A stretch of 64,000 nt of DNA from G963664835 sp963664835 (GCA_963664835.2 CAXXUG010000014.1:124001-188000), one strand, 5' to 3'; counted from the first letter of the stretch, positions 36,137 through 44,336 are shown. Translations and numbers: made by a program. The notes: generated by a model from the sequence alone, not told the origin.

Positions 36137-36275
36137 CCCCGTCCCACGCAGTACTTAAATCGTGATTGATGACGAAGTCCAACCACTCATCCGGCGTCCT
36201 CTGCACCTCACCGGCAGTGCACGCGCCGCAATCCATAGCCTCGCTCAAAGCCCCTGAAGCAAACAACTCCCTCAT
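36099..36275 (-). CDS. Possible small protein upstream of the DUF4258 gene
   Basis: A 58-codon frame from ATG 36275 reads MRELFASGALSEAMDCGACT, later EVQRTPDEWLDFVINHDLS, which looks protein-like. It overlaps the DUF4258-like start by 38 bases in another frame, lacks a clear ribosome site and is not recognised. It may be a small antitoxin-like gene or chance. Confidence 0.25.
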   Translation of the reverse strand: MRELFASGALSEAMDCGACTAGEVQRTPDEWLDFVINHDLSTAWDGGVRARENDAVLR

Positions 36276-36290
36276 CAACCGAATTGACTA

Positions 36291-36319
36291 TTAACAAATT
36301 GTTAAACATTGAATATAAT
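36291..36319 (+). promoter_or_regulatory. Promoter with palindromic operator-like -35 region
   Basis: TTAACA (36291-36296) and TATAAT (36314-36319) are spaced 17 bases. The -35 region is part of the inverted repeat TTAACAAATTGTTAA (36291-36305), a plausible repressor site. It points to the LysM gene, with a leader of about 145 bases; it could also control the divergent small genes. Confidence 0.55.
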
Positions 36320-36471
36320 CAGCGCAAGGTTCATCGATGGCGCGGCAGCGTTGGGATACGCTGTGCCCTGCCGCCAGGCCAGATGGCATCGTTTGAATAG
36401 TGGACTATGCATCTGGGATTAGAGACTGTTCGTAGCCGCAGCTCATTCAGAGGCACTAAGGAGGTAGCCAC

Positions 36472-36702
36472 ATGGGCATCCTGGAAGCGCTGGGTCTCAA
36501 GAAGAAACCCGAAGAGCCGGCCAAGGGTATCACCGTCAAAGTAGGCCCCCGCGATACCCTGCGTTCATTGTCCAAGAAGTACTATGGGACCGAGGATAAG
36601 TGGACGGTTATCTTCGAGGTCAACGAGTGGCGAATCGATGGGGACGAGTTGGCTCCAGGTCAGGACTGCTTCATTCCCGACGCCGAAGAGCCGGCCACCT
36701 AG
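36472..36702 (+). CDS. Small cytoplasmic LysM-domain protein
   Basis: A 76-residue protein, almost entirely one LysM module: KVGPRDTLRSLSKKYYGTED and ELAPGQDCFIPDAEEP. No signal peptide or membrane segment, so it resembles single-LysM cytosolic proteins of the YgaU type rather than wall hydrolases. ATG after a strong AAGGAGGT ribosome site. Function unknown. Confidence 0.8.
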   Translation: MGILEALGLKKKPEEPAKGITVKVGPRDTLRSLSKKYYGTEDKWTVIFEVNEWRIDGDELAPGQDCFIPDAEEPAT

Positions 36703-36759
36703 AAGACACGCCCACGCCATACCACCCCGGCGCCTGGCCCGGTCCTCTCGTGATCGAAA

Positions 36760-37545
36760 CTACCGGGCTAGAAAGCCGCCATCTACCACCACGGTAGTCC
36801 CGGTAACCAGGTCTGACGCGGCGGACGCGAGAAACACCGCAACTCCTTTGAACTCGTCCGCTTCCGCCAGACGGCCTAACGGCATCCGCACTTTCACCGC
36901 GTCGATTATGGGGTTCGACTTCTGCTTGAGCAGCCCGCCGCCAATGTTTGTCCGGGCATGAGTCGGCGCGATCCCATTGACCTGAATGTTGTCCTCGGCC
37001 AACTCCACCGCGAGGCTCCTGATCAGATTCACAACTCCGGCTTTGCTCGCCACGTACTCCCGACCACGCCCAACCGCGATGTGAGAAGTGAATCCGTAGA
37101 TCGACGCGGTCGCTATTATCTTGCCCTTACCCCGCGGAATCATGACCCTTGCAGCTTCCCGCGCGGTGAGGTAGACGCCGGTCAGGTTGACGCCGATCAC
37201 CGTATCCCAATTGGCCAGGCTCGATTCGACCAATGGGTCCGACCTGCTGCCCAAGCCGGCGTTCGCGAACGCGATGTCCAAAGTTCCTAGCTCTTCTACC
37301 GCTTCATCGACCATTCGTATATTGTCCGCCTCTACGCTGACGTCCGCCTCGATGGCAACCCCTCGCCGGCCCAACTGCTGCACGCGTTTGGCGGTCTCGT
37401 TTGCCGTTCCCGCATTGATGTCCACGCACGCGACGTCAGCTCCCGCCTCCGCCATCGCCAGGGAAAACGCTTCCCCAAGTCCACTGCCCGCGCCAGTGAC
37501 CAACGCCACTCGGCCATCCAGCTTGAACTGATCCAAGATGCCCAT
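36760..37545 (-). CDS. SDR family oxidoreductase
   Basis: From ATG 37545 a 261-residue short-chain dehydrogenase: NAD(P)-binding TGAGSGLGEAF at about residues 16-26, ACVDIN after beta-2 (Asp suggests NAD rather than NADP), FANAGLGSR, Ser in TASIYGFTS, and catalytic YVASKAG. The C-terminus LVTGTTVVVDGGFLAR is typical. The open frame extends upstream to 37653, but residues before MGILDQ are not SDR-like. Substrate unknown. Confidence 0.85.
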   Translation of the reverse strand: MGILDQFKLDGRVALVTGAGSGLGEAFSLAMAEAGADVACVDINAGTANETAKRVQQLGRRGVAIEADVSVEADNIRMVDEAVEELGTLDIAFANAGLGSRSDPLVESSLANWDTVIGVNLTGVYLTAREAARVMIPRGKGKIIATASIYGFTSHIAVGRGREYVASKAGVVNLIRSLAVELAEDNIQVNGIAPTHARTNIGGGLLKQKSNPIIDAVKVRMPLGRLAEADEFKGVAVFLASAASDLVTGTTVVVDGGFLAR

Positions 37546-37738
37546 AAGCGAACGCCTCCATCGGGCGATTTGCCCGGCCCATTTGTCCAGAAGAACGATA
37601 TTAGCACATGGGTTGTCCTCTCCAGAGTCGAGCCTGGCCGCGCTGCTGTACAATCCCGTCCGGCATGTTTATAGTGGGTCCTGAGCTATGAACTACATCC
37701 TAGACCCTGCGTTCAGCAGCCGTTAGAAGGGAGCAAGT

Positions 37739-38242
37739 ATGGCCACAGCGCAAATATCTCTGACCGCCCGACGCTTCGTCGATGAGATCAAGAGTTGCGG
37801 CATCACCCACGCCGTCTGGCTACCGGACAGCGAGGCAAGATTCCTATACGACACGATGACCGCCGACCCCGACCTGGAGGTGGTGCCCGTATGCCGCGAG
37901 GGTGAGACTTTTGCCATCGCCTTGGGACTGATAATCGGTGGAAAGACCCCAGTCGTCCTGATACAGAACACCGGCTTCTTCGAATCCGGCGATTCGATTC
38001 GCGCATTGACGCTCGATTGCGATCTTCCGCTGCTGATACTCGTCGGATATCGAGGATGGCGCCAGGGCCGGCCAATGGTCGACTCCGCCGGCACATACAC
38101 GGTGCCCAGTCTCGAGTCCTGGGGAATAGAGCACTACCTCGTAGAGTCGGATAACGACATCGGGTTGATCTCCAAAGCATTCGCGCGCGCTCAAGATCTG
38201 TCGAAGCCAGTCGCGGTCCTGATCGGAACCGAATACGCCTGA
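37739..38242 (+). CDS. TPP decarboxylase alpha subunit (sulfopyruvate decarboxylase-like)
   Basis: The 167-residue protein is the PYR-type half of a split TPP enzyme: CGITHAVWLPDSEARFLYD near residue 20, the catalytic Glu in CREGETFAIALG near 60 and LIQNTGFFESGDSIRAL. It resembles ComD and the N-terminal half of phosphonopyruvate decarboxylase. Its stop overlaps the start of the beta subunit gene by one base, so the pair forms one heteromeric enzyme. The true 2-oxo acid substrate is not determined by sequence. Confidence 0.8.
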   Translation: MATAQISLTARRFVDEIKSCGITHAVWLPDSEARFLYDTMTADPDLEVVPVCREGETFAIALGLIIGGKTPVVLIQNTGFFESGDSIRALTLDCDLPLLILVGYRGWRQGRPMVDSAGTYTVPSLESWGIEHYLVESDNDIGLISKAFARAQDLSKPVAVLIGTEYA

Positions 38243-38805
38243 TGTTTACGTCCCGGGAAGCGACCAGAATCATCAGCCAATACCAGGACGATGTCGTCGT
38301 CGTCCACACGATGACGAACTCCCACGAATGGGCCAGGGTCGCCAGGGACGCAAAATCGGATATCGGCCTTGGCGGCGCGATGGGCAAAACGTCTTCAGTC
38401 GCTCTGGGGATCGCCCTTGCCAGGCCCGATCGCCGCGTCTTCGTGTTGGATGGAGACGGCAGCCTGCTCATGAACCTGGGCACCCTCGTGACGATTGCCC
38501 AGGCCGCGCCGTCCAATCTCGTCCATTTCGTGTACGAAAACGGCACGTACGAAGTCACCGGCGGCCAGCCCATCCCAGGCGTAGGTCAGGTGGATTTTGC
38601 CGGGATGGCCTTGGGCGCCGGCTACCGGGCGGCCTATACCTTCGATAACGCGAAGGATTTCGCGGAGGCGGCCGGCGGGATCCTCTTAGACGACGGGCCT
38701 ACGTTGATCGATCTGAAGCTCAAGACCTGCGAAGACTGGCTGGAGGTTCCCGAGCGAGACTTCAATGAGTGCCTGCAAAGCCTCAAAGAGAATCTCGCTG
38801 AGTGA
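38242..38805 (+). CDS. TPP decarboxylase beta subunit (sulfopyruvate decarboxylase-like)
   Basis: The 187-residue protein is the PP-type half: GGAMGKTSSVALGIALARP, the TPP-binding GDGSLLMNLGTLVTI (GDG...N) at about residues 73-87 and FVYENGTYEVTGGQP. It matches ComE or the C-terminal half of phosphonopyruvate decarboxylase. In archaea ComDE makes sulfoacetaldehyde for coenzyme M; in bacteria such pairs act in sulfolactate or phosphonate metabolism or are uncharacterised. Confidence 0.82.
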   Translation: MFTSREATRIISQYQDDVVVVHTMTNSHEWARVARDAKSDIGLGGAMGKTSSVALGIALARPDRRVFVLDGDGSLLMNLGTLVTIAQAAPSNLVHFVYENGTYEVTGGQPIPGVGQVDFAGMALGAGYRAAYTFDNAKDFAEAAGGILLDDGPTLIDLKLKTCEDWLEVPERDFNECLQSLKENLAE

Positions 38806-38879
38806 ATCCTATGCCGCATTGCCGGCAAGTTAGGCGCCCCAACCAGACCATATAGTCAATACCACCTACCTGGTGCCAA

Positions 38880-39707
38880 ATGGAAAGCGACGCCGTTACG
38901 CAGCGTTTCGCCACATTGGCGGGATTGCCTGACGAGCAGATTGACCTCGCCCCTGCCGCTCTGATGATGGCGACGATAGAGGATCCGCGTCTCGATGCCG
39001 GCGAGCATCTAGCCGCGCTCGACTCGCTCGCGGATGCCGCCGCTCGCCGGCTGGCCGGCCGGCAAGACCCCCTCTCTTCGATCAACGCCCTCAGTGAGTT
39101 TCTTTTCGACGAAATGGGATTCCGCGGCAATCGAGAAGACTACTATGACCCAAGAAACAGCTTTCTCAACGCGGTACTTAGCCGACGTCTTGGTATCCCG
39201 ATCACGCTCTCGCTAATTTACATCGAGGTCGGCAGGCGCCTGGGAATCGGGCTCCTGGGAATCGGAATGCCGGGCCATTTCCTCGTCCGGCACGGCGATC
39301 TGTCGGACTTGTTCGTCGACCCCTTCTACGGAGGGATCATTCTCTCAGCCGAGGAATGCGCGCAACGGCTTCGTCAAGTCACCGGCGCCGATGTCCAGTG
39401 GAGTCCCGCCTACCTGTCTCCCGTGTCGAATCTTGAGTACATCGGCCGCATGCTGCGTAACCTCAAAGCCATCTATTGGCGCCGGCAAGACTACGAGCGC
39501 GCCCTCCGAGTGACCAATTGGCTGATGGCGCTGCAGCCTACCCATGCGCGGGAGCGCTGGGACCGCGGAGTGCTCTACGCTCTAGCCGGCCGAAACATTC
39601 TCGCCCTGAATGATCTGGAATCATACGTTTCTTCAAACCCGTCCACCAAAGACGCGGCGCAGGCGCGCGACCTGATTCGCCGACTGAAACGGTCCGTGGC
39701 CAACTGA
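38880..39707 (+). CDS. SirB1-like transglutaminase-fold protein with TPR
   Basis: A 275-residue protein of the SirB1/YchA family: ALSEFLFDEMGFRGNREDYY, the family hallmark FLNAVLSRRLGIPITLSLIY, GMPGHFLVRHG and LFVDPFYGG. The C-terminal part (from about 205) forms TPR helices (RQDYERALRVTNWLMALQPT). The transglutaminase-like Cys of true enzymes is not obvious (SFLN where others have CLN), so it is probably non-catalytic. Function unknown. Confidence 0.82.
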   Translation: MESDAVTQRFATLAGLPDEQIDLAPAALMMATIEDPRLDAGEHLAALDSLADAAARRLAGRQDPLSSINALSEFLFDEMGFRGNREDYYDPRNSFLNAVLSRRLGIPITLSLIYIEVGRRLGIGLLGIGMPGHFLVRHGDLSDLFVDPFYGGIILSAEECAQRLRQVTGADVQWSPAYLSPVSNLEYIGRMLRNLKAIYWRRQDYERALRVTNWLMALQPTHARERWDRGVLYALAGRNILALNDLESYVSSNPSTKDAAQARDLIRRLKRSVAN

Positions 39708-39824
39708 TTTCTTTGAACAACCCCCACTGCCTCACCTGCAATCCCGTCTTGCGACTCCTGACGCTCGACCGGCAGATTGCCGGACAGCCTTGGCAATGCA
39801 GTTGGACGACCACCGAAAGTTAGA

Positions 39825-41003
39825 ATGAGCCAGAAGCTAGTCGTCGGCCAATCCGGCGGCGCCACGGTAGTAATAAACGCGAGCCTGGCCGGCGTGATAG
39901 CCGCGGCAAATGAGTGGCTTGGACACGGCAGGGTCGCCGGCATGGTCCACGGCGTCGAGGGCGCGCTTGGCGGGAACTTCGTCGACCTGGGCCAACTTTC
40001 CGCGTCGGACTTATGTCTGCTGCGTCGGACCCCCTCGGCCGCGCTCGGCTCCTGCCGGCTCAAGCTCTCAGACGACGACATCGCCAGACTTCTTGATAGG
40101 CTGCAAGCCCAACAGGCCCGTTGGTTCGTTTACATAGGCGGAAACGATTCCGCCGATACGGCCGATCGCCTCTCCCATGCCGCAAAGTCGGCCGGGTACG
40201 CCCTCCAGGTGGCTGTTGTTCCCAAGACTATAGACAACGATCTTGTCGGCACCGACCATTGTCCCGGCTACGGCAGCATCGCCCGCTACGTCGCCAGCGT
40301 CACTCAAGAAGCCGGTTGCGATACCGCGGCGATGAGAAAAGTCGATCAGGTAAAGGTCATCGAAGTAATGGGCCGCAATACCGGATGGGTAGCCGCGGCG
40401 GCCGGACTGGCTAAGAGGCACCCTGAAGACCCCCCTCAGGTCATTTGGCCGGCCGAGCTTCCATTCTGCATCGATCGGTTCCTATCGCTGGTCGAGAACA
40501 GCCTCGAGAGGGTCGGACACGCGACTATCGTGATCAGCGAGACCATCCGGTACGGTTCAGGGGAGTTGGTCGGCGCATCCAGCCGGCCTGAGGTGGTCGA
40601 CTCGTTCGGACACCGGCGCGACCTGCGCCCGGCCGACGTTCTCTGCCGGGCAATCAGCCAGAAACTGGGAGTCCGGGCCAGGTGGGACCGGCCCGGTACC
40701 CTCCAACGTAGCTCGATGGCATACGTTTCCGAGGTGGACCTCGCCGAGGCCGAGCTCGCCGGCCGCGATGCCGTCCGGGCCCTGCGAGACGGGCACAGCG
40801 GCGTGATGGTGAGCTTTCTCCGAACGCCCGGACCTGTCTACGGCATCGAGACCGGACTGGTACCTCTCGAGAGGGTCGCTAACCGCGAGCGCAAAATGCC
40901 GCATGAGTTTCTGGCGAAAGACTTGGGCGACGTTAGCGACGCGTTTCGGGCGTACGCAATGCCCCTGGTTGGAGAGTTGCCACACTTCCGGCGACTGATA
41001 TAG
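39825..41003 (+). CDS. PPi-type 6-phosphofructokinase
   Basis: From ATG 39825, 392 residues of the phosphofructokinase family: VVGQSGGATVVINASLAG at the start, YIGGNDSADTADRL near residue 103 and VVPKTIDNDLVGTDHCPGYG near 130. Asp in GGND and Lys in PKTIDND are the two positions that distinguish diphosphate-dependent from ATP-dependent enzymes. It likely runs reversible glycolysis using pyrophosphate. The frame upstream to 39777 is not part of the family. Confidence 0.87.
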   Translation: MSQKLVVGQSGGATVVINASLAGVIAAANEWLGHGRVAGMVHGVEGALGGNFVDLGQLSASDLCLLRRTPSAALGSCRLKLSDDDIARLLDRLQAQQARWFVYIGGNDSADTADRLSHAAKSAGYALQVAVVPKTIDNDLVGTDHCPGYGSIARYVASVTQEAGCDTAAMRKVDQVKVIEVMGRNTGWVAAAAGLAKRHPEDPPQVIWPAELPFCIDRFLSLVENSLERVGHATIVISETIRYGSGELVGASSRPEVVDSFGHRRDLRPADVLCRAISQKLGVRARWDRPGTLQRSSMAYVSEVDLAEAELAGRDAVRALRDGHSGVMVSFLRTPGPVYGIETGLVPLERVANRERKMPHEFLAKDLGDVSDAFRAYAMPLVGELPHFRRLI

Positions 41004-41057
41004 GCCGCCGGCCAGGGAAATACGGAGAGTCGAATTACCGCCGACTACGAGTTGGAC

Positions 41058-41825
41058 CTACTTCGGCACCAGGGCGTCCATAAGGATGCGCGAGGCGCTT
41101 CTCAGGTAGAAATGGTCCCCGCCGGCCTGCACGAACTGGACACCATCGTTGATCCATTGCCTGGATGCTTCGATGCTATCTCCCAACCCCACTCCCAGCA
41201 TCTTGCCGCTGGCACGCGTCTTCGAGATGATACGCTCGACCGTCGGACGGAACCTTGGATTGTCCATATCAAGCAGTGTCCCTAGTGACCCAGACAGGTC
41301 GCCCGGTCCGATCATTACGCCATCTAGGCCCGGCAAGGCCAGGATGGAATCGATCCTGTTTACCGCGTCGATGTGCTCCATCATCACAAACGCCAGTACT
41401 TGCTCGTTCGCTCGTTGGGGAAAATCGGTACCCAAGTATCCTTCATAGCCCCCCGCTCGGCGGGGGCCAATACCGCGAACGCCCAATGGCGGGTACCGGC
41501 ACCAATCGACGATCAGCTTTGCGTCCTCGATAGTGCGGATCTGCGGGCCGACTATTCCATCTGCGCCGCCGTCGAGCGCCCACTTTATGTAGGTAGTGTC
41601 TGCCGTCGGCACCCTGACCAGCGAGGCGCATTCGGTGCCCTTGGTCGCGATCACATGCGCCAGCATCGCGTCCGGTGGGATGGGATTATGTTCCGCATCT
41701 ATGAAAAGGAAGTCGACAATGTCGGTAAGTGCTTCGCTGACAGTCGGGTCGGTGAATGAGACTGCGGCGCCAATTACCGGCTTCCCCGACTTGATCTTCT
41801 CGCGGAAGAATCTTGCGTTATGCAT
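41058..41825 (-). CDS. HpcH/HpaI family aldolase
   Basis: A 255-residue class II pyruvate aldolase: FLFIDAEHNPI (metal region) near residue 38, VRVPTADTTYIKWALDGGADG, GPRRAGGYEG, FVMMEHIDAVNRID (metal Glu) and GVMIGPGDLSGSLG (metal Asp). Homologues cleave 4-hydroxy-2-oxo acids to pyruvate plus an aldehyde. It is the last gene of a probable four-gene operon with PhyH, RhaM and SDR genes, 11 bases behind the SDR. Confidence 0.87.
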   Translation of the reverse strand: MHNARFFREKIKSGKPVIGAAVSFTDPTVSEALTDIVDFLFIDAEHNPIPPDAMLAHVIATKGTECASLVRVPTADTTYIKWALDGGADGIVGPQIRTIEDAKLIVDWCRYPPLGVRGIGPRRAGGYEGYLGTDFPQRANEQVLAFVMMEHIDAVNRIDSILALPGLDGVMIGPGDLSGSLGTLLDMDNPRFRPTVERIISKTRASGKMLGVGLGDSIEASRQWINDGVQFVQAGGDHFYLRSASRILMDALVPK

Positions 41826-41836
41826 TCAATCCTCTT

Positions 41837-42640
41837 TCAATCGGTCGGAATGGGATCCTGTCGACCGTCCTTTATCCATAGGAACTCGCCATTGATTGAG
41901 CCGGAGTCGGCGTCGACCAGGGTTAGCACCAGGTCGGCCGTCTTCTCCGGCGGGTCCCCGCCGCTGTCACCAACGTCGCGCGCCCAATCTCGAAGAGGCT
42001 CGCCTATCTCTCCCAGAGTATCGGCCTGCTCTTTTATGTAACGCCACATCTCGGTTTTGACTTCACCCGGATGCAGTACGTTGGCGGTGACGCCGGTCCC
42101 CACCAACTCGGCCGCCAGTGAGCGCGTGAACTGGTTCAGCGCAACTTTACTCGTCGAGTAGGCGCTGTTGAGAGGTCCAGGCGGATGCAGCGATGCCGCG
42201 GAGGTCACGTTGATTATGCGGCCCCACCCCTTTGCGATCATTCCTTCGACGAACGCCCGACACGTCAGGTACGGAGCAATCAGATTGAAGTTAATTGTCT
42301 CGATCCATTCCTCGTAGTCGGTATCCGCCACCAATCGGATTGGGCCGAAAACGCCGGCCGAGTTGACCAGAATATCGGGCGGCCCGCTCACTTGCTCAAC
42401 TCGAGGCTTCAGCTCGTCGAAGATCGCCTCCGGCCGGCTCGCGTCCAGCGCGGTGGCCGTCCCACCGCCTCCTCGGGACTCGATTTGCCGGACAGTCTCG
42501 GCAAGCTGCGACTCGGTCCGGGCAACGACGTGTACGTGGGCGCCGGCGTCGGCCATTGCGAGCGCGACGGCTCGACCGATGCCCCGCCCCCCGCCAATGA
42601 CCACCGCGACCTTGCCGGCAAGCATTCCCGCTTCACTCAT
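41837..42640 (-). CDS. SDR family oxidoreductase
   Basis: A 267-residue dehydrogenase: GGGRGIGRAVALAMADAG near the N-terminus, HVVART after beta-2 (Arg suggests NADP), NSAGVFGP, Ser in INVTSAASLH and catalytic AYSTSKVALN. It lies 3 bases behind the RhaM-like gene. In this operon it probably oxidises a sugar-like alcohol, by inference. Confidence 0.87.
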   Translation of the reverse strand: MSEAGMLAGKVAVVIGGGRGIGRAVALAMADAGAHVHVVARTESQLAETVRQIESRGGGGTATALDASRPEAIFDELKPRVEQVSGPPDILVNSAGVFGPIRLVADTDYEEWIETINFNLIAPYLTCRAFVEGMIAKGWGRIINVTSAASLHPPGPLNSAYSTSKVALNQFTRSLAAELVGTGVTANVLHPGEVKTEMWRYIKEQADTLGEIGEPLRDWARDVGDSGGDPPEKTADLVLTLVDADSGSINGEFLWIKDGRQDPIPTD

Positions 42641-42643
42641 GAC

Positions 42644-42961
42644 TCACTCCGACGCGTCGAACTTGAAGACCTGGGTCACGAACTTCGCGTCTACCTTGCC
42701 GTCGTCGTTGAACTCCATCAGCGGCTCGAACCATTTGCCCCACTTGTCGTGGATCTCAGAGTCCCAGAGTCGGTCCCAGGCTCCGTCCTCTTCGACTTCG
42801 GAATAAAGGAACACGTACGGTTCGTCCTCAAATGAGGCGATCTTGCTTATGCCGCACCTCTTTATTTCCTCCGTCAGTTCCGGCCATATCTCGTCATGGC
42901 GTTTGACGTACTCTTCTAGGGCGCCGGGCTTTAGCTTCATTACGAACGCCTGTTGAATCAT
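42644..42961 (-). CDS. L-rhamnose mutarotase family protein
   Basis: A 105-residue RhaM-family protein: QQAFVMKLKPGALEEYVKRH, HDEIWPELTEEIKRCGI and the WGKWFEPLM segment. RhaM interconverts anomers of L-rhamnose and related deoxysugars (fucose, for example). Together with the SDR and aldolase this suggests a deoxysugar oxidative pathway. ATG start. Confidence 0.86.
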   Translation of the reverse strand: MIQQAFVMKLKPGALEEYVKRHDEIWPELTEEIKRCGISKIASFEDEPYVFLYSEVEEDGAWDRLWDSEIHDKWGKWFEPLMEFNDDGKVDAKFVTQVFKFDASE

Positions 42962-43015
42962 TTGGGCACAACCTCACATTTCAAATACTGCGACGTCGAG
43001 TCGTAGCGTCGCACT

Positions 43016-43825
43016 CTATCCATATGAACCGCGGGGATGGACGCCGAGCAACCTCTGGCGGCGCGGTGACGACCGGGCCAGCAAGTCTTCCGGCATATGG
43101 TAGTTCACGAATGGGTAGAACCGCTGGGATATGAAGCGGCAGCCGTAGCTGACCTGCTGTACGTAGCGACAGCGGTCTTCCGTCTGGTTCGGCGCGCCTC
43201 GGTGCCAGGTCTGGCCGTTCTGGAAACAGATATCGCCGGCGTTTACGATTATGCTGTGAATGCCCTGATCTTCATAGGTCAACTCTGGATCCGGCGCCCG
43301 ACCGCTGCGGTGGCTTCCGGGCACGAACTGAGTTGGACCTAGCTCTTCATCCACGTCGACGAGATAGTGCATCACCTGCACCACGAAGCTGGGCGTCGGA
43401 ATGCGCGGATCTAGCGGCACACCCTCAGGCCGGGGAAAGTGGATCGCCTCGTCGACGTGCCAGGTGGAGATGCCTTGCCCCGGCCGCGTGTAGATCGCGT
43501 TCATCGATATCATGTGGCAATCGGGTCCCAGCACCGCTTCGAGAAAGTCTACAGCCGGTGCTCGGTCTATCAGATCTTCGAAAATCTTGCCGTTTAGGAA
43601 CATCTGGTGACGGATGATATCGCTGTCCGAGCCGGCATGATCCGGCCCGTCAAACGCAGCGATAAGCTCCTCGCGCATCTGGCGCACTTCGTCCGGCGAC
43701 AGAATGTTGCGCAGGATTAGAAACCCGTCACGCTCGTAGTCGACCACCCACTTGGCAAGCTGATCTGGCGTTGGCGACCACTGGCCGGCGGGCAAACTGG
43801 TCTCGGATTGGCCGTTTCCTGACAT
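43016..43825 (-). CDS. Phytanoyl-CoA dioxygenase (PhyH) family protein
   Basis: A 269-residue Fe(II)/2-oxoglutarate oxygenase: DGFLILRNILSPDEVRQMRE, the iron ligands His and Asp in STWHVDEAIHFP and the distal His in VPGSHRSGR, followed by HRGAPNQTEDRCRY with the 2-oxoglutarate Arg. Such enzymes hydroxylate or demethylate diverse small molecules. First gene of the probable operon; the 54-base gap before the RhaM gene is short enough for cotranscription. Confidence 0.87.
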   Translation of the reverse strand: MSGNGQSETSLPAGQWSPTPDQLAKWVVDYERDGFLILRNILSPDEVRQMREELIAAFDGPDHAGSDSDIIRHQMFLNGKIFEDLIDRAPAVDFLEAVLGPDCHMISMNAIYTRPGQGISTWHVDEAIHFPRPEGVPLDPRIPTPSFVVQVMHYLVDVDEELGPTQFVPGSHRSGRAPDPELTYEDQGIHSIIVNAGDICFQNGQTWHRGAPNQTEDRCRYVQQVSYGCRFISQRFYPFVNYHMPEDLLARSSPRRQRLLGVHPRGSYG

Positions 43826-44051
43826 AGCCGTTCACCTCTGCGACTTCCGGCCGCAATCGGACCTCGGCGGTGTCCGACTGAACAATTGCAAAGTCTCTGT
43901 CGGCACCGATCAATGCCCACCGGAGGAGGTTGCAGCCTTGTTGTCCGCACCGGCAATATATGCCGAACCCGTCCGCCGTGTCAATCCTCCAGCCGGCATA
44001 AGAGTCTGGTACGAAAACAATCTCAGGTGGCCCCGAGAGCCTCCACACCAC
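43728..44051 (-). CDS. Doubtful ORF upstream of PhyH, possibly a gene remnant
   Basis: A 107-codon frame reads LSGPPEIVFVPDSYAGWRID and later FGIYCRCGQQGCNLLRWALIGA, a protein-like pattern with a CxC...C, but overlaps the start of the PhyH gene by about 98 bases. The end looks like run-on into PhyH, so this is probably a broken gene. No family is recognised. Its first part resembles 21225-21285 read on the - strand. Confidence 0.25.
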   Translation of the reverse strand: MVWRLSGPPEIVFVPDSYAGWRIDTADGFGIYCRCGQQGCNLLRWALIGADRDFAIVQSDTAEVRLRPEVAEVNGYVRKRPIRDQFARRPVVANARSACQVGGRLRA

Positions 44052-44108
44052 GACTCTCGCGCTTCTCTTTTGCGGCCCCTCACTTCGTCATACCGGCCCT
44101 CGTTTCGT

Positions 44109-44238
44109 CATTTGTATGTTGAGAATGCCTCACAAATGGGGCCAAATTGTGGGGTATGGGTGAGGGAGGTGTCGCTAGTCATTTGGCGGGCCGGGCAGTT
44201 GCACGGTGGCGCCGGGCCGGAGTAGGACACCCCTCACC
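44109..44238 (+). ncRNA. Candidate IS110 bridge RNA
   Basis: IS110 elements express a non-coding bridge RNA from the leader upstream of the transposase that pairs target and donor DNA. Here two stems are seen: CATTTGT (44109-44115) with ACAAATG (44132-44138), and GGTGAGGGAGGTGTC (44159-44173) with GACACCCCTCACC (44226-44238), one or two bulges, enclosing a 52-base loop. A 5' stem-loop then a larger looped hairpin is the expected layout; guide loops were not identified. Confidence 0.5.
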
Positions 44239-44336
44239 TCAATACCGGATCCTCCGAACAGATACCGGGGCGTAATGGCCCGCATTTGCAAGTGTGGAGG
44301 CCGGCAAGTTCAATCATAGAGGAAAGGGACAACTCA

